A stretch of DNA of 64,000 bases. It comes from Truepera sp. (GTDB taxonomy: Bacteria > Deinococcota > Deinococci > Deinococcales > Trueperaceae). Below are positions 26,829 to 35,457 of the stretch, one piece after another. The translations under genes were made by a program, and so were the position numbers. Under the pieces are notes generated by a model. The model was not told the origin of the DNA, ran no database searches, and was given only the letters and a program-made list of their open reading frames with translations. The stretch covers positions 1,244,646-1,308,645 of the forward strand of contig JAVSMU010000001.1 of NCBI GenBank assembly GCA_032027045.1, read 5' to 3'. Positions within the stretch are counted from its first letter, which is position 1. Each line of letters begins with the position of its first letter.

Positions 26829-28157
26829 TCATCCTTTGACGCTTCCGGCCGTGAACTGGCCCGTCAGGGCGTTCTGGAACGAGTAGAAGATGACGAGGAT
26901 GGGGACGCTGCCGAGCACGGCGGCCGCGGCCATCGCGCCCCACTGCGTGGCGAACTGGTTGGTGGAGAAGTTGCGCAACCCGATCCCGACCGTCCATAGG
27001 TCTTGGCCGACGAGGATGGTGTTGGCGAGGATGAACTCACTATAAGTGCCGATGAACTGCTGCAAGAAGATGAACAGCAGCATGGGGAGGCTGATGGGCA
27101 GGATTATCCGCCAGAACGAGCCCCAGCGCGTGGCGCCGTCGACCATCGCGGCTTCTTCCAGGCTGGTGCTCAGCGAGTCGAGGTAGCCCTTGAAGATCCA
27201 CGAGGAGAACGCGATGGCGCCGCCGGAGTAGGCCAGGATGAGGCCGGTGAACGTGTTGAGGAGGTCCAAGCGGCTCATGAGGTAGAAGATGGCCACGAGC
27301 GCCATGAACGTGGGGAACATCTGCACGAACACGAACGCCAGCAGGGTGCCGTAGCGCCCCTCGAACTTGAGCCGCGAGAACGCGTACCCGGCCGTGGTGG
27401 AGAGGAGCACGGCCATTACGCCGGTGACGCCCGATACCAGCAGCGTGTTGCGGATGTACAGCGGCACCATGCCGCCGATGCTGGCGGGCAGGCGCGCCCC
27501 GTCGCTGGCGCGTATGCCGTAGAACTGCGCGGGACCGACGGAGAACACGAGGACCGCCGCGCTCGCGAAGATCGTCCAGCCGGCGTACGTACGCAACTGT
27601 TCGGCACGTGCGGGCAGGTAGCCGAACCGCGGCAACGCGAAGGTCACGATCAGGACGATCACTCCGAGTACCATGACGCCCGCGAGCGCCCACTGGTACC
27701 AGTACACGTGCGTCTCGGCCAGGATCTTCTGGAACTGGACCAGCGAGAAGTCCGCCGGGTTCGGCACCACCCCGGCGCGCACCAGCAGGTTCCCCACGCG
27801 CGGCAGGGCGCCCGCCAGCGTGTCGTTGCGGTTGAGGGAGACCGCCAGCAGGTAGGCGACGGGGTAGAAGACGGCGAGAATGACCACCCATAGGAAGATG
27901 TGCGTGCCGAAGGTCATGGCGTAGCGGGCCGCCCGCATGGGTCTGGTGGCAAGCCCGTAGAGGTACGCGATGCCGCTGATGCCGCCGATCACCAGTACGA
28001 AGGCGCTCAGGAACCGTTTCCACAGGCCGGGCACCACCAGCATGCGGTTGCGGGTGATCACGTCCGGCGCCGTGGCGAACAGGAAGTAGACGGCCACTGC
28101 AACGACGACCGCTACTGCCACCATGCTCACGTAGTGGATCGACTTGCCGCGGTTCAC
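26829..28157 (-). CDS. malG: Maltose-type ABC transporter permease MalG, enlarged
   Basis: Inner-membrane permease of a carbohydrate ABC importer. 442 residues from the GTG at 28157 (overlapping the malF stop, GTGA), much longer than the roughly 300 of E. coli MalG. Two additional hydrophobic segments precede the core (about 10-28 and 48-68). Two more (about 170-190 and 205-225) lie in a long stretch between the first core helix (about 83-105) and the rest. The C-terminal BPD_transp core is normal, with the EAA loop EEAAMVDGATRWGSFWRIILP that contacts the ATPase. The ATPase is not encoded here. Confidence 0.9.
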   Translation of the reverse strand: MNRGKSIHYVSMVAVAVVVAVAVYFLFATAPDVITRNRMLVVPGLWKRFLSAFVLVIGGISGIAYLYGLATRPMRAARYAMTFGTHIFLWVVILAVFYPVAYLLAVSLNRNDTLAGALPRVGNLLVRAGVVPNPADFSLVQFQKILAETHVYWYQWALAGVMVLGVIVLIVTFALPRFGYLPARAEQLRTYAGWTIFASAAVLVFSVGPAQFYGIRASDGARLPASIGGMVPLYIRNTLLVSGVTGVMAVLLSTTAGYAFSRLKFEGRYGTLLAFVFVQMFPTFMALVAIFYLMSRLDLLNTFTGLILAYSGGAIAFSSWIFKGYLDSLSTSLEEAAMVDGATRWGSFWRIILPISLPMLLFIFLQQFIGTYSEFILANTILVGQDLWTVGIGLRNFSTNQFATQWGAMAAAAVLGSVPILVIFYSFQNALTGQFTAGSVKG

Positions 28158-29767
28158 GCCTGCGCCCCCTCGTCCTTGAGCGCGCCTGTGACCCTGAAGT
28201 TCATCAGGCTCACGGCGAGGGTGATGATGAAGATGAGCAGGGAGATGGCCGAGCCGAACCCGTAGGCGTACCCGCCCTGGCTCCTGAACGCCTCGTTGTA
28301 GGCCCAGCTGATGAGGATGTCGGTGCCCCGCGCCGTCGCCGTACCCCAGCTGACGGGAGGGCCCCCGTCGGTGAGCAGGAAGATCACGTTGAAGTTGTTG
28401 AAGTTGAACGCGAAGCTGCTGAGCGTTATGGGCAGCAGCGCGGCCCGCAGCAGCGGCCCGGTGACGCTCCAGAACCCCTGCCACACGTTGGCGCCGTCGA
28501 TCCTGGCGGCCTCGTAGATCTCGTCGGGAATGGCGGACAGAGCGCCCAGCGTGGCCGTCATGATGAACGGCAGGCCCAGCCACAGGTTGACGATGAGCAC
28601 GGCCGCGCGGGCCGCCGTCGGATCGCCGAGGAGCCAGTTGATCGGCTCGTGCGAGACGTCGAGTAGTGCCAAGACGCGGTTGATGGCGCCGAAGTTCTGG
28701 TTGAGGAACCCGCGCCACACCTGCAGCGTGATGACGCTCGGCAGTGCCCACGGGATGATGAGCAGGGTGCGGTAGAAGTTCCTGAACCGCAGCGCCTTGT
28801 TGTTCAGCAGCACGGCCAGCAGCACGCCGACGGCCGTGTTGATGAGCACCGTCAGGAAGCCGAACGAGATGTTCCACAAGAAGACGGGGAAGAGCGCCTT
28901 CGGCGCGCTCGCCCAGATCTGCTTGAAGTTGCGCCAGCCGACGAAGCCGAAGTCGTTGTAGCGGGCGATGGAGGTGGCGTCCACGTCGGCGGGCAGCGGC
29001 TCGTTCAGGACGAGCTGGTTGCCGTCCTCACTGATGATCGTCCGCTGGATGGCGGCCCTGTCGAGCTCTACTGTCACGTGCGTGAGGTCCGGTGGGAACG
29101 GCGGTGCACGCTCGAGCGTCAAGACGTCGCCGTCGACTTCGAGCACGCGGATGGTGACGGGGAACCCGAGATCGGGCAGCTCGAGCTCGACGGCCTTGAC
29201 GATCCGGCCCGCGGGCGGCGGCGTTGCGAGCGTCAGCCGCGTGCCGTCCAACGACTCGGCGTCGACCACGTCGGTCGCGGAGGCGTAAACCACGGCACGT
29301 ACGCCGTTGCAGCCGTTGCGGAGGTTCTTGCAGTCGAGGGTCGTCGGGTTGTCGATCGTCAGGCGCGTGCCGTCGACGCTGACGATGCCCGTCTCGCTAC
29401 TGATGTTCAGTTCGCCGTTGCGGATGCCTGCATAGTCGGTGAACCCCAAGAAGACCGTGAGGAGCACCGGGAACACGGTGAAGGTGAGTAGAAAGATGAT
29501 GGCCGGAAGAAGGTAGTACCAGGGCATGAGCCAGGAGAACCGCTGCGCCATGTAGCGCAGTTCCAGCACGAGGACGACGACGGCTACGGGGATGCCCAGG
29601 AAGGACGGGGCGTCGGGGGCCAGTAACTGAACGAGATAGGTGGCGGCCAGGCCGGCGGCAGTCGCGACGAACAGCGCGAGAGCCAGGAGCCCCAATGACT
29701 TGAGAAGGCCGCCGGCGGCGGTCTTGCTGCGCGGCAGGAAGTCTTTGCCGGGGCGAGAGATGTCCAT
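28154..29767 (-). CDS. malF: Maltose-type ABC transporter permease MalF with large periplasmic domain
   Basis: 537 residues. N-terminal membrane helices (about 22-50, 57-75, 83-108) are followed by a beta-rich extracytoplasmic insertion (about 115-280) like the P2 loop of E. coli MalF, which clasps the binding protein. Further helices follow, with the EAA loop EAARIDGANVWQGFWSVTGP. ATG at 29767. It is separated from malE by a 76-base gap carrying a 13-bp hairpin. The transported sugar is probably maltose or maltodextrin on architecture, but this is not proven. Confidence 0.9.
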   Translation of the reverse strand: MDISRPGKDFLPRSKTAAGGLLKSLGLLALALFVATAAGLAATYLVQLLAPDAPSFLGIPVAVVVLVLELRYMAQRFSWLMPWYYLLPAIIFLLTFTVFPVLLTVFLGFTDYAGIRNGELNISSETGIVSVDGTRLTIDNPTTLDCKNLRNGCNGVRAVVYASATDVVDAESLDGTRLTLATPPPAGRIVKAVELELPDLGFPVTIRVLEVDGDVLTLERAPPFPPDLTHVTVELDRAAIQRTIISEDGNQLVLNEPLPADVDATSIARYNDFGFVGWRNFKQIWASAPKALFPVFLWNISFGFLTVLINTAVGVLLAVLLNNKALRFRNFYRTLLIIPWALPSVITLQVWRGFLNQNFGAINRVLALLDVSHEPINWLLGDPTAARAAVLIVNLWLGLPFIMTATLGALSAIPDEIYEAARIDGANVWQGFWSVTGPLLRAALLPITLSSFAFNFNNFNVIFLLTDGGPPVSWGTATARGTDILISWAYNEAFRSQGGYAYGFGSAISLLIFIITLAVSLMNFRVTGALKDEGAQA

Positions 29768-29784
29768 AGCGGCAACCCCCTAGA

Positions 29785-29821
29785 GCGGCGGCCAGGGGCG
29801 CGAATCGTCCCTGGCCGCCGC
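29785..29821 (-). other. Intercistronic malE-malF hairpin
   Basis: A perfect 13-bp stem (GCGGCGGCCAGGG and complement) with an 11-base loop, placed between the malE stop and malF. There is no U tract on the minus strand (CTCTAG follows), so it looks like a processing or stabilising element that keeps malE mRNA in excess over malF, rather than a full terminator. Confidence 0.75.
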
Positions 29822-29843
29822 GACCGATCGGTCTAGCCGAGGG

Positions 29844-31031
29844 TCACTGGCCCTTGATCTCGTCGACAGCCTGCTGCAGAACGTCGGCGACGTTGGCGTT
29901 GGCGTCTTCGGTGATCGCCGTCAGCGCGTTGCCCATGGGCGACCAGACGGCGCCCATCTCGGGGATGTTCGGCATGGGCTCGGAGTTGACCAGCGCGGCG
30001 CCGAAGCCGGCGATGATGGGATCGTCGATGACGAGTTCGAGTGCCGACATGGAAGCCGGGATGCGGCCGGAGAGGCGCGCCATGGACACCTGCGCGTCTT
30101 TACGCGAGAGCCACTTGGCGAAGTTGGCGGCCTCCACCTTGAGGTTCGTGAACGAGTTCACGAGGACGCCCTGGACGCCCATGAAGCCCGAGAACGGCGT
30201 GCCGTCGGCGAGGGGTGGGATGGGGTGGACGCTGACGTTCAGGCCGGCGTTCTGGTACTGGCTGATCGCCCAGGGGCCGGTGTAGATCATCCCCAGCGCT
30301 CCGTCGACGAAGAGGCCGTTGGCCACGTCGTTGTTGGTGCCCGACGGGATGAGGTCGAGGCCGAAGCGTAGCGCCTTCAGGGCCTCGCCGCCCTTGACGG
30401 CGCCCTCGTTCGCGAGGCCGATGTCGGTGGGGTCGAGGGTGCCGTTGGCGTCACGTCCGAACACGTAACCACCGTAGGTGTGGATCCAGGCGTAGCTGAA
30501 GTAGAAGTTGGCGATGTCGTACATGAAGCCGAAGGTGTCGGCAGTGGTGAGCTGTTGCGCCAAAGCCATGGTCTCGTCGTAGGTGGCCGGCAGGCTCTTG
30601 ACGAGGTCGTCGTTCACGACCAGCGCCGGGCCCTCGACGTACATGGGCAGGCCGAAAAGCTTGCCGGCGAAGGTGTAGCCCAACCGGGCCTGCTCGCTCA
30701 GGTCGGAGAGGTAGTTGGCGGTCGCGTAAGAGCTCATGTCGAGGAGGATGCCACCGACGGCCATCTCACCGATCTGGTCGTGCGGCACACCGGCGAAGAC
30801 GTCACCGGCTTCGCCCTGTGGCGCGGCCAGCAGGGCCTGCTGCTTCAGTTCGTTGACGTCTAGGCGCACGATCTCTACGTCGACCCCGAATGCCGCCGTG
30901 AAACTGGCGGCTTCGGAGCGCAGCCAGTCGAGCGTCTGATCTTGCCAGGTGGTCCACACCTTGAGGGTTTGAGCGTTGGCGACGCTCATGGTGGCGATCA
31001 AGACGCCGAGGACTATTAGTAGTTTCTTCAC
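29844..31031 (-). CDS. malE: Sugar ABC transporter substrate-binding protein (maltose-binding type)
   Basis: 395 residues with a signal peptide (1-20, KKLLIVLGVLIATMSVANAQ) and no lipobox Cys. The family 1 solute-binding fold follows: LKVWTTWQDQTLDWLRSEA, VFAGVPHDQIGEMA, PMYVEGPALVVNDDLV, DALGMIYTGPWAISQY (shown as DGALGMIYTGPW), and FSGFMGVQGVLVNSF. GTG start with AAAGGAG 8 bases upstream. It binds the sugar in the periplasm and hands it to MalF/MalG. First gene of the operon. Confidence 0.92.
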   Translation of the reverse strand: MKKLLIVLGVLIATMSVANAQTLKVWTTWQDQTLDWLRSEAASFTAAFGVDVEIVRLDVNELKQQALLAAPQGEAGDVFAGVPHDQIGEMAVGGILLDMSSYATANYLSDLSEQARLGYTFAGKLFGLPMYVEGPALVVNDDLVKSLPATYDETMALAQQLTTADTFGFMYDIANFYFSYAWIHTYGGYVFGRDANGTLDPTDIGLANEGAVKGGEALKALRFGLDLIPSGTNNDVANGLFVDGALGMIYTGPWAISQYQNAGLNVSVHPIPPLADGTPFSGFMGVQGVLVNSFTNLKVEAANFAKWLSRKDAQVSMARLSGRIPASMSALELVIDDPIIAGFGAALVNSEPMPNIPEMGAVWSPMGNALTAITEDANANVADVLQQAVDEIKGQ

Positions 31032-31116
31032 CTTGGAGTGCTCCTTTCGGCCAGAGGCCGGGACGTTGCGCTCCAGGGCAGCTCACCCCCGGTCGGCCGC
31101 AACGCAGTACGTCCAT

Positions 31117-31145
31117 AGGATAGCGGCCCGGGGTCTCGCTGTCCA
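31117..31145 (-). promoter_or_regulatory. malEFG promoter
   Basis: TGGACA at 31140-31145 and TATCCT at 31117-31122, with exactly 17 bases between them. The start point would be near 31110, giving an 80-base untranslated leader with AAAGGAG. Unlike many genes here, this one is leadered. Confidence 0.65.
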
Positions 31146-31170
31146 TTTGCGTGCCTTGAGTAGACGTTGG

Positions 31171-32379
31171 TCAACTCCGCCACCTGAAGCGGCCGCTCGC
31201 CGTGCGCTCCACGAGGCCCTCCAGCTCGAGCATGCCGAGCACGGGGAGCAATTCGGAGGCCGGCAAGCCGCTCGCACTTGAAAGGGCGTCAAGCGCAACC
31301 TCGCCGCCGAGTTCGAGGGCGGTGCGGATGGCGGCCGTGGCGGGCGGCGCCGATGGGTCGAGGGTTCCGGCCGCGCCCGAAGGCCCGATCGTCCCGGGCG
31401 CGGCCGAAGGCCCGATCCGCCCTCGTGTCGCGGGCCACTCCACGACCTCCGCGAGGCGCTTCACGCCGAACGGCTGCAGGAGGTCGTCCACCTCGAGCAA
31501 CAGGCCGGCGCCCTCGCGCAAGAGCTCGAGGGCGCCGCGGCTGCGTTCGTCGGTCCGGCGACCGGGAACGCTCAGCACGTCGCGGCCCAACTCGGCGGCG
31601 TGCGTCGCGGTGTTCAGCGCCCCGGACGGCTTGCCGGCCTCGATCACTGCAACCACCCTGGAGAGCCCGGCGATCACGCGGTTGCGGCGCAGGAAGTAGT
31701 GCGGTTGTGGGTTCGTCAGGGGCGGCCATTCCGAGATGACCGAGCCACCCTTTTGCACTATGCGCGTCGCGAGGCCGCGGTTGGCAGCTGGGTGAAGCCG
31801 GCCATGGCCACCACCGAGGACCGCCACCGTCGGACCCACCGCGCCCGTGGCTTCCAGGGCGCCCTCGTGGGCCGCGGCGTCTATGCCCAGAGCCAGGCCC
31901 GACACCACGGTCAGCCCGTGCCTTGCCGCCGCGCGCCCGAGGTCTCGCGCGAACCCCAGTGCGTGCGCGGACGCCCTGCGCGTCCCGACCACGGCGCAGG
32001 CCATCAGGTCCTCCGGGGGACCCAGGACCTGATGGGGCAACTCGCCCTCTCCGAACAGAACGGGCGCACAGCCCGCCTCGTCTTGTAGCAGAGCCAGGGG
32101 ATAGTCGGCGTCTTCCCAACAGGAGACCCACAGTCCGCGGGCGCGTGCCTCGGCTACAACCCGCTTGGCTGCGGGCAACGACTCCCTGGTCGAGGCGCCG
32201 ATCTTAGGCAGCAGGCCCTCGAGCCTCGCCCGGTCCGTCTGCTGGTCCGGCTGGTGGTCGGGCCGGGCGCCGCTCAGTAGCGGCTCCAACCCGCCACAGG
32301 CGGTGACCAAGCGCTTCAGGCGGGTGACGCCGAGTTGGGGCGTGCCAAGCGCGGCTAGGTAGTGAGCTGCCAGCGTCAT
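31171..32379 (-). CDS. dprA: DNA processing protein DprA
   Basis: DprA loads RecA on incoming single-stranded DNA during natural transformation. 402 residues. There is an N-terminal helical (SAM-like) region. The Rossmann core has VGTRRASAHALGFARDLG, SGLALGIDAAAHEGAL, TVAVLGGG, SEWPP, RNRVIAGLS and SVPGR. A low-complexity linker with three GTIGPS-type repeats (about 315-345) leads to a C-terminal winged helix (about 350-400). The ATG at 32379 follows cysS by 69 bases. With pilT nearby, competence is plausible. Confidence 0.93.
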   Translation of the reverse strand: MTLAAHYLAALGTPQLGVTRLKRLVTACGGLEPLLSGARPDHQPDQQTDRARLEGLLPKIGASTRESLPAAKRVVAEARARGLWVSCWEDADYPLALLQDEAGCAPVLFGEGELPHQVLGPPEDLMACAVVGTRRASAHALGFARDLGRAAARHGLTVVSGLALGIDAAAHEGALEATGAVGPTVAVLGGGHGRLHPAANRGLATRIVQKGGSVISEWPPLTNPQPHYFLRRNRVIAGLSRVVAVIEAGKPSGALNTATHAAELGRDVLSVPGRRTDERSRGALELLREGAGLLLEVDDLLQPFGVKRLAEVVEWPATRGRIGPSAAPGTIGPSGAAGTLDPSAPPATAAIRTALELGGEVALDALSSASGLPASELLPVLGMLELEGLVERTASGRFRWRS

Positions 32380-32448
32380 GCCCCCAGCCTGAGGTCTTCG
32401 CCGCGCCCCCAGGAGGGGCCATAGGCCTCCGCCCAGCTCTTCTGGGTT

Positions 32449-33876
32449 TCAGCCGAGCTTCCAGCGACTCCCGTCGGGGGTGTCTTCTATGCTCACCCCG
32501 AGCTCGCCGAGGCGGTCTCTCAGCGCGTCGGCGCGCCCGAAGTCGCGGCGGTCCCGGGCGAGCTGCCGCTCCTCGAGCAGCAGTTCGACCACGCCCGCCA
32601 GAGCGTCTCCCGCCGTGCTCGGGGCCTCGTCGATGACCGGCACGCCGAGGACGCCCGTCAGGTGTTCCCTGAGAAACGCTCCTGCTCCGGCCCGGTAGGC
32701 GTCGTCGGCCCCCGCCTCGGTGTTGCGGTTGATGGCGCGGGCGGCGTCGAACAGCACCGCTATGGCCTGCGGCGTATTCAGGTCGTCGTTCATGGCTTCC
32801 GCGAAGCGCGCGCGGTACTCGGCGAAGGGCGCGTCGTCTCGTAGGTTGGCGTCGGCCAGGCCGAGCGTGGCGGCACGGTACGTCTCCCGCAGGCGCTTGA
32901 GGCCCTGGGCGGTGGACGTGATACCGACCTCGCTGAAGTCCGAGGCGCTGCGGTAATGAGAGCGCAGCAGATGAAGCCGCACGACGATCGGGTCGTAGGC
33001 GGCGAACAGCTCCGCGAGCGTAACGAAGTGGCCCTTCGACTTCGCCATCTTCTCGCCCTGCAGGGTGATCATGTTCCAGTGCAGCCACACCCGCGCGAAG
33101 GGCTTTCCCGCCGCCTGCGCCTGCGCCAACTCGGCCTCGTGGTGGGGGAATACCAGGTCGAGGCCGCCGCCGTGGATGTCGAACTCGTCGCCGAGGTACT
33201 TGACGCTCATGGCGGAGCACTCGATGTGCCAGCCCGGGAAACCGTCGCTCCATGGGCTGGGCCAGCGCATGATGTGCCCGCCTTCCGCTCTCTTCCACAA
33301 GGCGAAATCGCGCGGGTCGTCCTTGTCGGAGCGCACCTCGACGCGCGTGCCCTCCAACTGCTCCGCTGGGTCTCGGCCTGAGAGCTTGCCGTAGTCGGGC
33401 CAGGAGGAGACGTCGAAGTAGACGCTACCGTCGCGCTCGTACGCCGCCCCTCGGTCGATGAGCTCGCTCGTCATGACTTGTTGTTCGATGATGTGGCCCG
33501 ATGCGCGCGGCACGATGCTCGGCCGGCGCACGCCCATGGCGGCCATGGCGTCGAAGTAGGACCAGAAGTACTTCTCGGCCACCTCCATGGGCTCCAGGCG
33601 CTCGAGCCGGCCGCGGCGCGTGAGCTTGTCCTCGCCGTCATCGGCATCGTCGACGAGGTGGCCCACGTCGGTCACGTTGCTCACGAAGCGAACGACGTAG
33701 CCCTCGTGTTCCAGCCAGTTGCGTAGTACGTCGAAGACCACGGGGCCCCGGGCATGGCCCAGGTGCGGTTCCGAGTAGACGGTGGGTCCGCACATGTAGA
33801 TGCCGACGTGGCCCGGAACTACTGGGCGGAACTCCTCTTTGGAACGCGACAGGGTGTTGTAGAACTCGAGCGGCAT
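32449..33876 (-). CDS. cysS: Cysteinyl-tRNA synthetase
   Basis: Class I synthetase charging tRNA-Cys. 475 residues. Zinc ligand and substrate Cys in MCGPTVY (about 29), HIGH motif as HLGH in [27 protein letters not shown] and [10 protein letters not shown] for the remaining zinc ligands, and the KMSKS loop as KMAKSKG. The C-terminal domain (about 390-470) ends normally. The ATG at 33876 has GGAGGAG only 3-4 bases upstream. The tRNA-Cys gene is at 51.9 kb. Confidence 0.96.
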   Translation of the reverse strand: MPLEFYNTLSRSKEEFRPVVPGHVGIYMCGPTVYSEPHLGHARGPVVFDVLRNWLEHEGYVVRFVSNVTDVGHLVDDADDGEDKLTRRGRLERLEPMEVAEKYFWSYFDAMAAMGVRRPSIVPRASGHIIEQQVMTSELIDRGAAYERDGSVYFDVSSWPDYGKLSGRDPAEQLEGTRVEVRSDKDDPRDFALWKRAEGGHIMRWPSPWSDGFPGWHIECSAMSVKYLGDEFDIHGGGLDLVFPHHEAELAQAQAAGKPFARVWLHWNMITLQGEKMAKSKGHFVTLAELFAAYDPIVVRLHLLRSHYRSASDFSEVGITSTAQGLKRLRETYRAATLGLADANLRDDAPFAEYRARFAEAMNDDLNTPQAIAVLFDAARAINRNTEAGADDAYRAGAGAFLREHLTGVLGVPVIDEAPSTAGDALAGVVELLLEERQLARDRRDFGRADALRDRLGELGVSIEDTPDGSRWKLG

Positions 33877-34137
33877 CTACTCCTCCGAGGTCAGCCGAGG
33901 ATCGCGGCCCGGGGCCGGCCGGCCGTCACAGAAATGTTTCGAGGGGTCGAGCGTCGACGAGGCGCCTCGCCGGTTGCTGCCGTTACCAACGGTTCCGCGG
34001 TCCGCGACATCGCGCGGTCGTCGACACCCACCACACGGCGCGAGGCCGGCACACCATGGCGACCACCGCGGGTGCCTCGGAAACGTCCATGGCGCGGAGT
34101 TTAGCACGTCCCGAGCGGCTTCCGTATCGCCCCGAGG

Positions 34138-34143
34138 TACACT
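34138..34143 (+). promoter_or_regulatory. -10 box of leaderless yigZ
   Basis: TACACT, then 6 bases, then GTG at 34150. The upstream 260 bases (33877-34137), between the divergent cysS and yigZ genes, hold no other feature I can support. Confidence 0.5.
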
Positions 34144-34149
34144 TACGCC

Positions 34150-34764
34150 GTGGCCCACAGCACCATCGCCCGAGCCGCCATGCACGAGGAGGTGGTGCAG
34201 GGATCGCGGTTCATCGCCTACGCCGACGTTGCCGGTGCCGTTGGCGCCGCCACCGACCACCTGGCCGCCATCAGGGCCGAGCACCCGGCCGCCACTCACC
34301 ACTGTTGGGCGTACAAGATCGGGACGGCGCAGCGGTTCTCCGACGACGGCGAGCCGGGCGGTACGGCGGGTAGACCCATGCTGGAGGTCATCCTCAAGCG
34401 CGGCCTTGACCACGTTTCGGCCGTCGTGGTGCGCTACTTCGGCGGCAAGAAGCTTGGAGCCGGCGGGTTGGTACGCGCCTACTCCGGCAGCCTCGCGAAG
34501 GCGCTGGACCTGGCGGGCACGCACGAGGTTCCCGACACGCTCTCCGTCACCGTCCGGGCGCCGTTCGCTTACACCGATGCCGTGTTGCGGCTCCTCGATT
34601 CGTACTCCAAGACGCACGCGCCGTTCGTCCGTGAAGCGCCCGAGTTCGATGGTGCCGGGCTCGTGGCGCGAGTGACGCTGGCCGTGCACGACGAAGGCGG
34701 GCTGCTGCGCGACCTGACCGAGCTCACCCAAGGCACCGCCCGGCTGCAAGCCGACGCCGACTGA
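34150..34764 (+). CDS. yigZ: YigZ/IMPACT family protein
   Basis: 204 residues. The N-terminal UPF0029/IMPACT domain (about 1-120) has SRFIAYA, HHCWAYKIG, FSDDGEPGGTAGRPML and VVVRYFGGKKLGAGGLVRAYSG, all diagnostic. The C-terminal ferredoxin-like domain (DUF1949 type) spans about 135-200. The molecular role of bacterial members is unclear; eukaryotic IMPACT regulates Gcn2. GTG start 6 bases after a TACACT box. Confidence 0.93.
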   Translation: MAHSTIARAAMHEEVVQGSRFIAYADVAGAVGAATDHLAAIRAEHPAATHHCWAYKIGTAQRFSDDGEPGGTAGRPMLEVILKRGLDHVSAVVVRYFGGKKLGAGGLVRAYSGSLAKALDLAGTHEVPDTLSVTVRAPFAYTDAVLRLLDSYSKTHAPFVREAPEFDGAGLVARVTLAVHDEGGLLRDLTELTQGTARLQADAD

Positions 34765-34772
34765 CGTGCAAA

Positions 34773-34790
34773 CGCCCGCTAAGGGCGCCT
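34773..34790 (+). terminator. Weak terminator after yigZ
   Basis: CGCCC-GCTAA-GGGCG forms a 5-bp stem, followed by CCTTTAT on the plus strand, 9 bases past the yigZ stop. Confidence 0.4.
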
Positions 34791-34839
34791 TTATGCGCCG
34801 CTCACCGCACGCGGGCGGTTGGGGTGCGACCATGGGGAC

Positions 34840-35457
34840 ATGATGAGATTGCCTGGCAAGTTCCTCACGCTGGCCCTGCTGATGGGCGCGCTCCTGGCTG
34901 CCTGCGCCCCGGCCCCCGCGCGAACGGGTACCGTGCTCGTCGCCATGATGAACGGCCCGGCGCAGTCCGTGCTGGCGGGCAGCGCCGATGGCGTGCAGCA
35001 CATATTGGAGCGCGACGTCTCCAACTTCACCTACGTCTCCGAGTTCACCATGCGCTTCCTGGAGACCCACAACGACCTGTTCCACAGTCGCGCGGCGCCG
35101 AGCGCCGCGCGCATCGCCCGCAGCCAAGGCGCGGACCTCGCCATCATGGTGGGGGCCCCGGTCCTCGAGCGCACCGTCACCCCGTCGCGAGACGGCGCAG
35201 CGCGACGGGTCGACGTGTCGCTGGCCCTGGAAGCGCAGGTAGTGGATCCCCGCACCGACGCGGTGGTGCAGGTCCTGAGAACGCGGACGTCGCAAGGCTC
35301 GCGCGTGGAGTCCAACGCCGAGCCGTTGGTTCCGGTGGGGTCGGACCCGACGGTGATCGCGCTCAGAGATCAGGCGATTCCAGAGCTGGCCGCCGCCCTG
35401 GAGGCCGAGCTACCGTACTTGGCCAGCAGCCTGCTCATCGGAAGTAACGGCGAATGA
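34840..35457 (+). CDS. Lipoprotein of unknown function
   Basis: 205 residues from the ATG at 34840. A lipoprotein signal peptide with lipobox LLAAC (Cys at about residue 22) is followed by APAPARTGTVLVAMMNGPAQSV. The mature part mixes alpha and beta (ARSQGADLAIMVGAPVLERTV, VDVSLALEAQVVDPRTDAVVQ). This layout resembles the FlgO/CsgG-like class of small outer-membrane or envelope lipoproteins, but I cannot assign it. Its 3' end overlaps the convergent 499-residue gene by 23 bases, so the two mRNAs are complementary at their ends. GGGGA lies just before the tandem ATGs. Confidence 0.65.
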   Translation: MMRLPGKFLTLALLMGALLAACAPAPARTGTVLVAMMNGPAQSVLAGSADGVQHILERDVSNFTYVSEFTMRFLETHNDLFHSRAAPSAARIARSQGADLAIMVGAPVLERTVTPSRDGAARRVDVSLALEAQVVDPRTDAVVQVLRTRTSQGSRVESNAEPLVPVGSDPTVIALRDQAIPELAAALEAELPYLASSLLIGSNGE

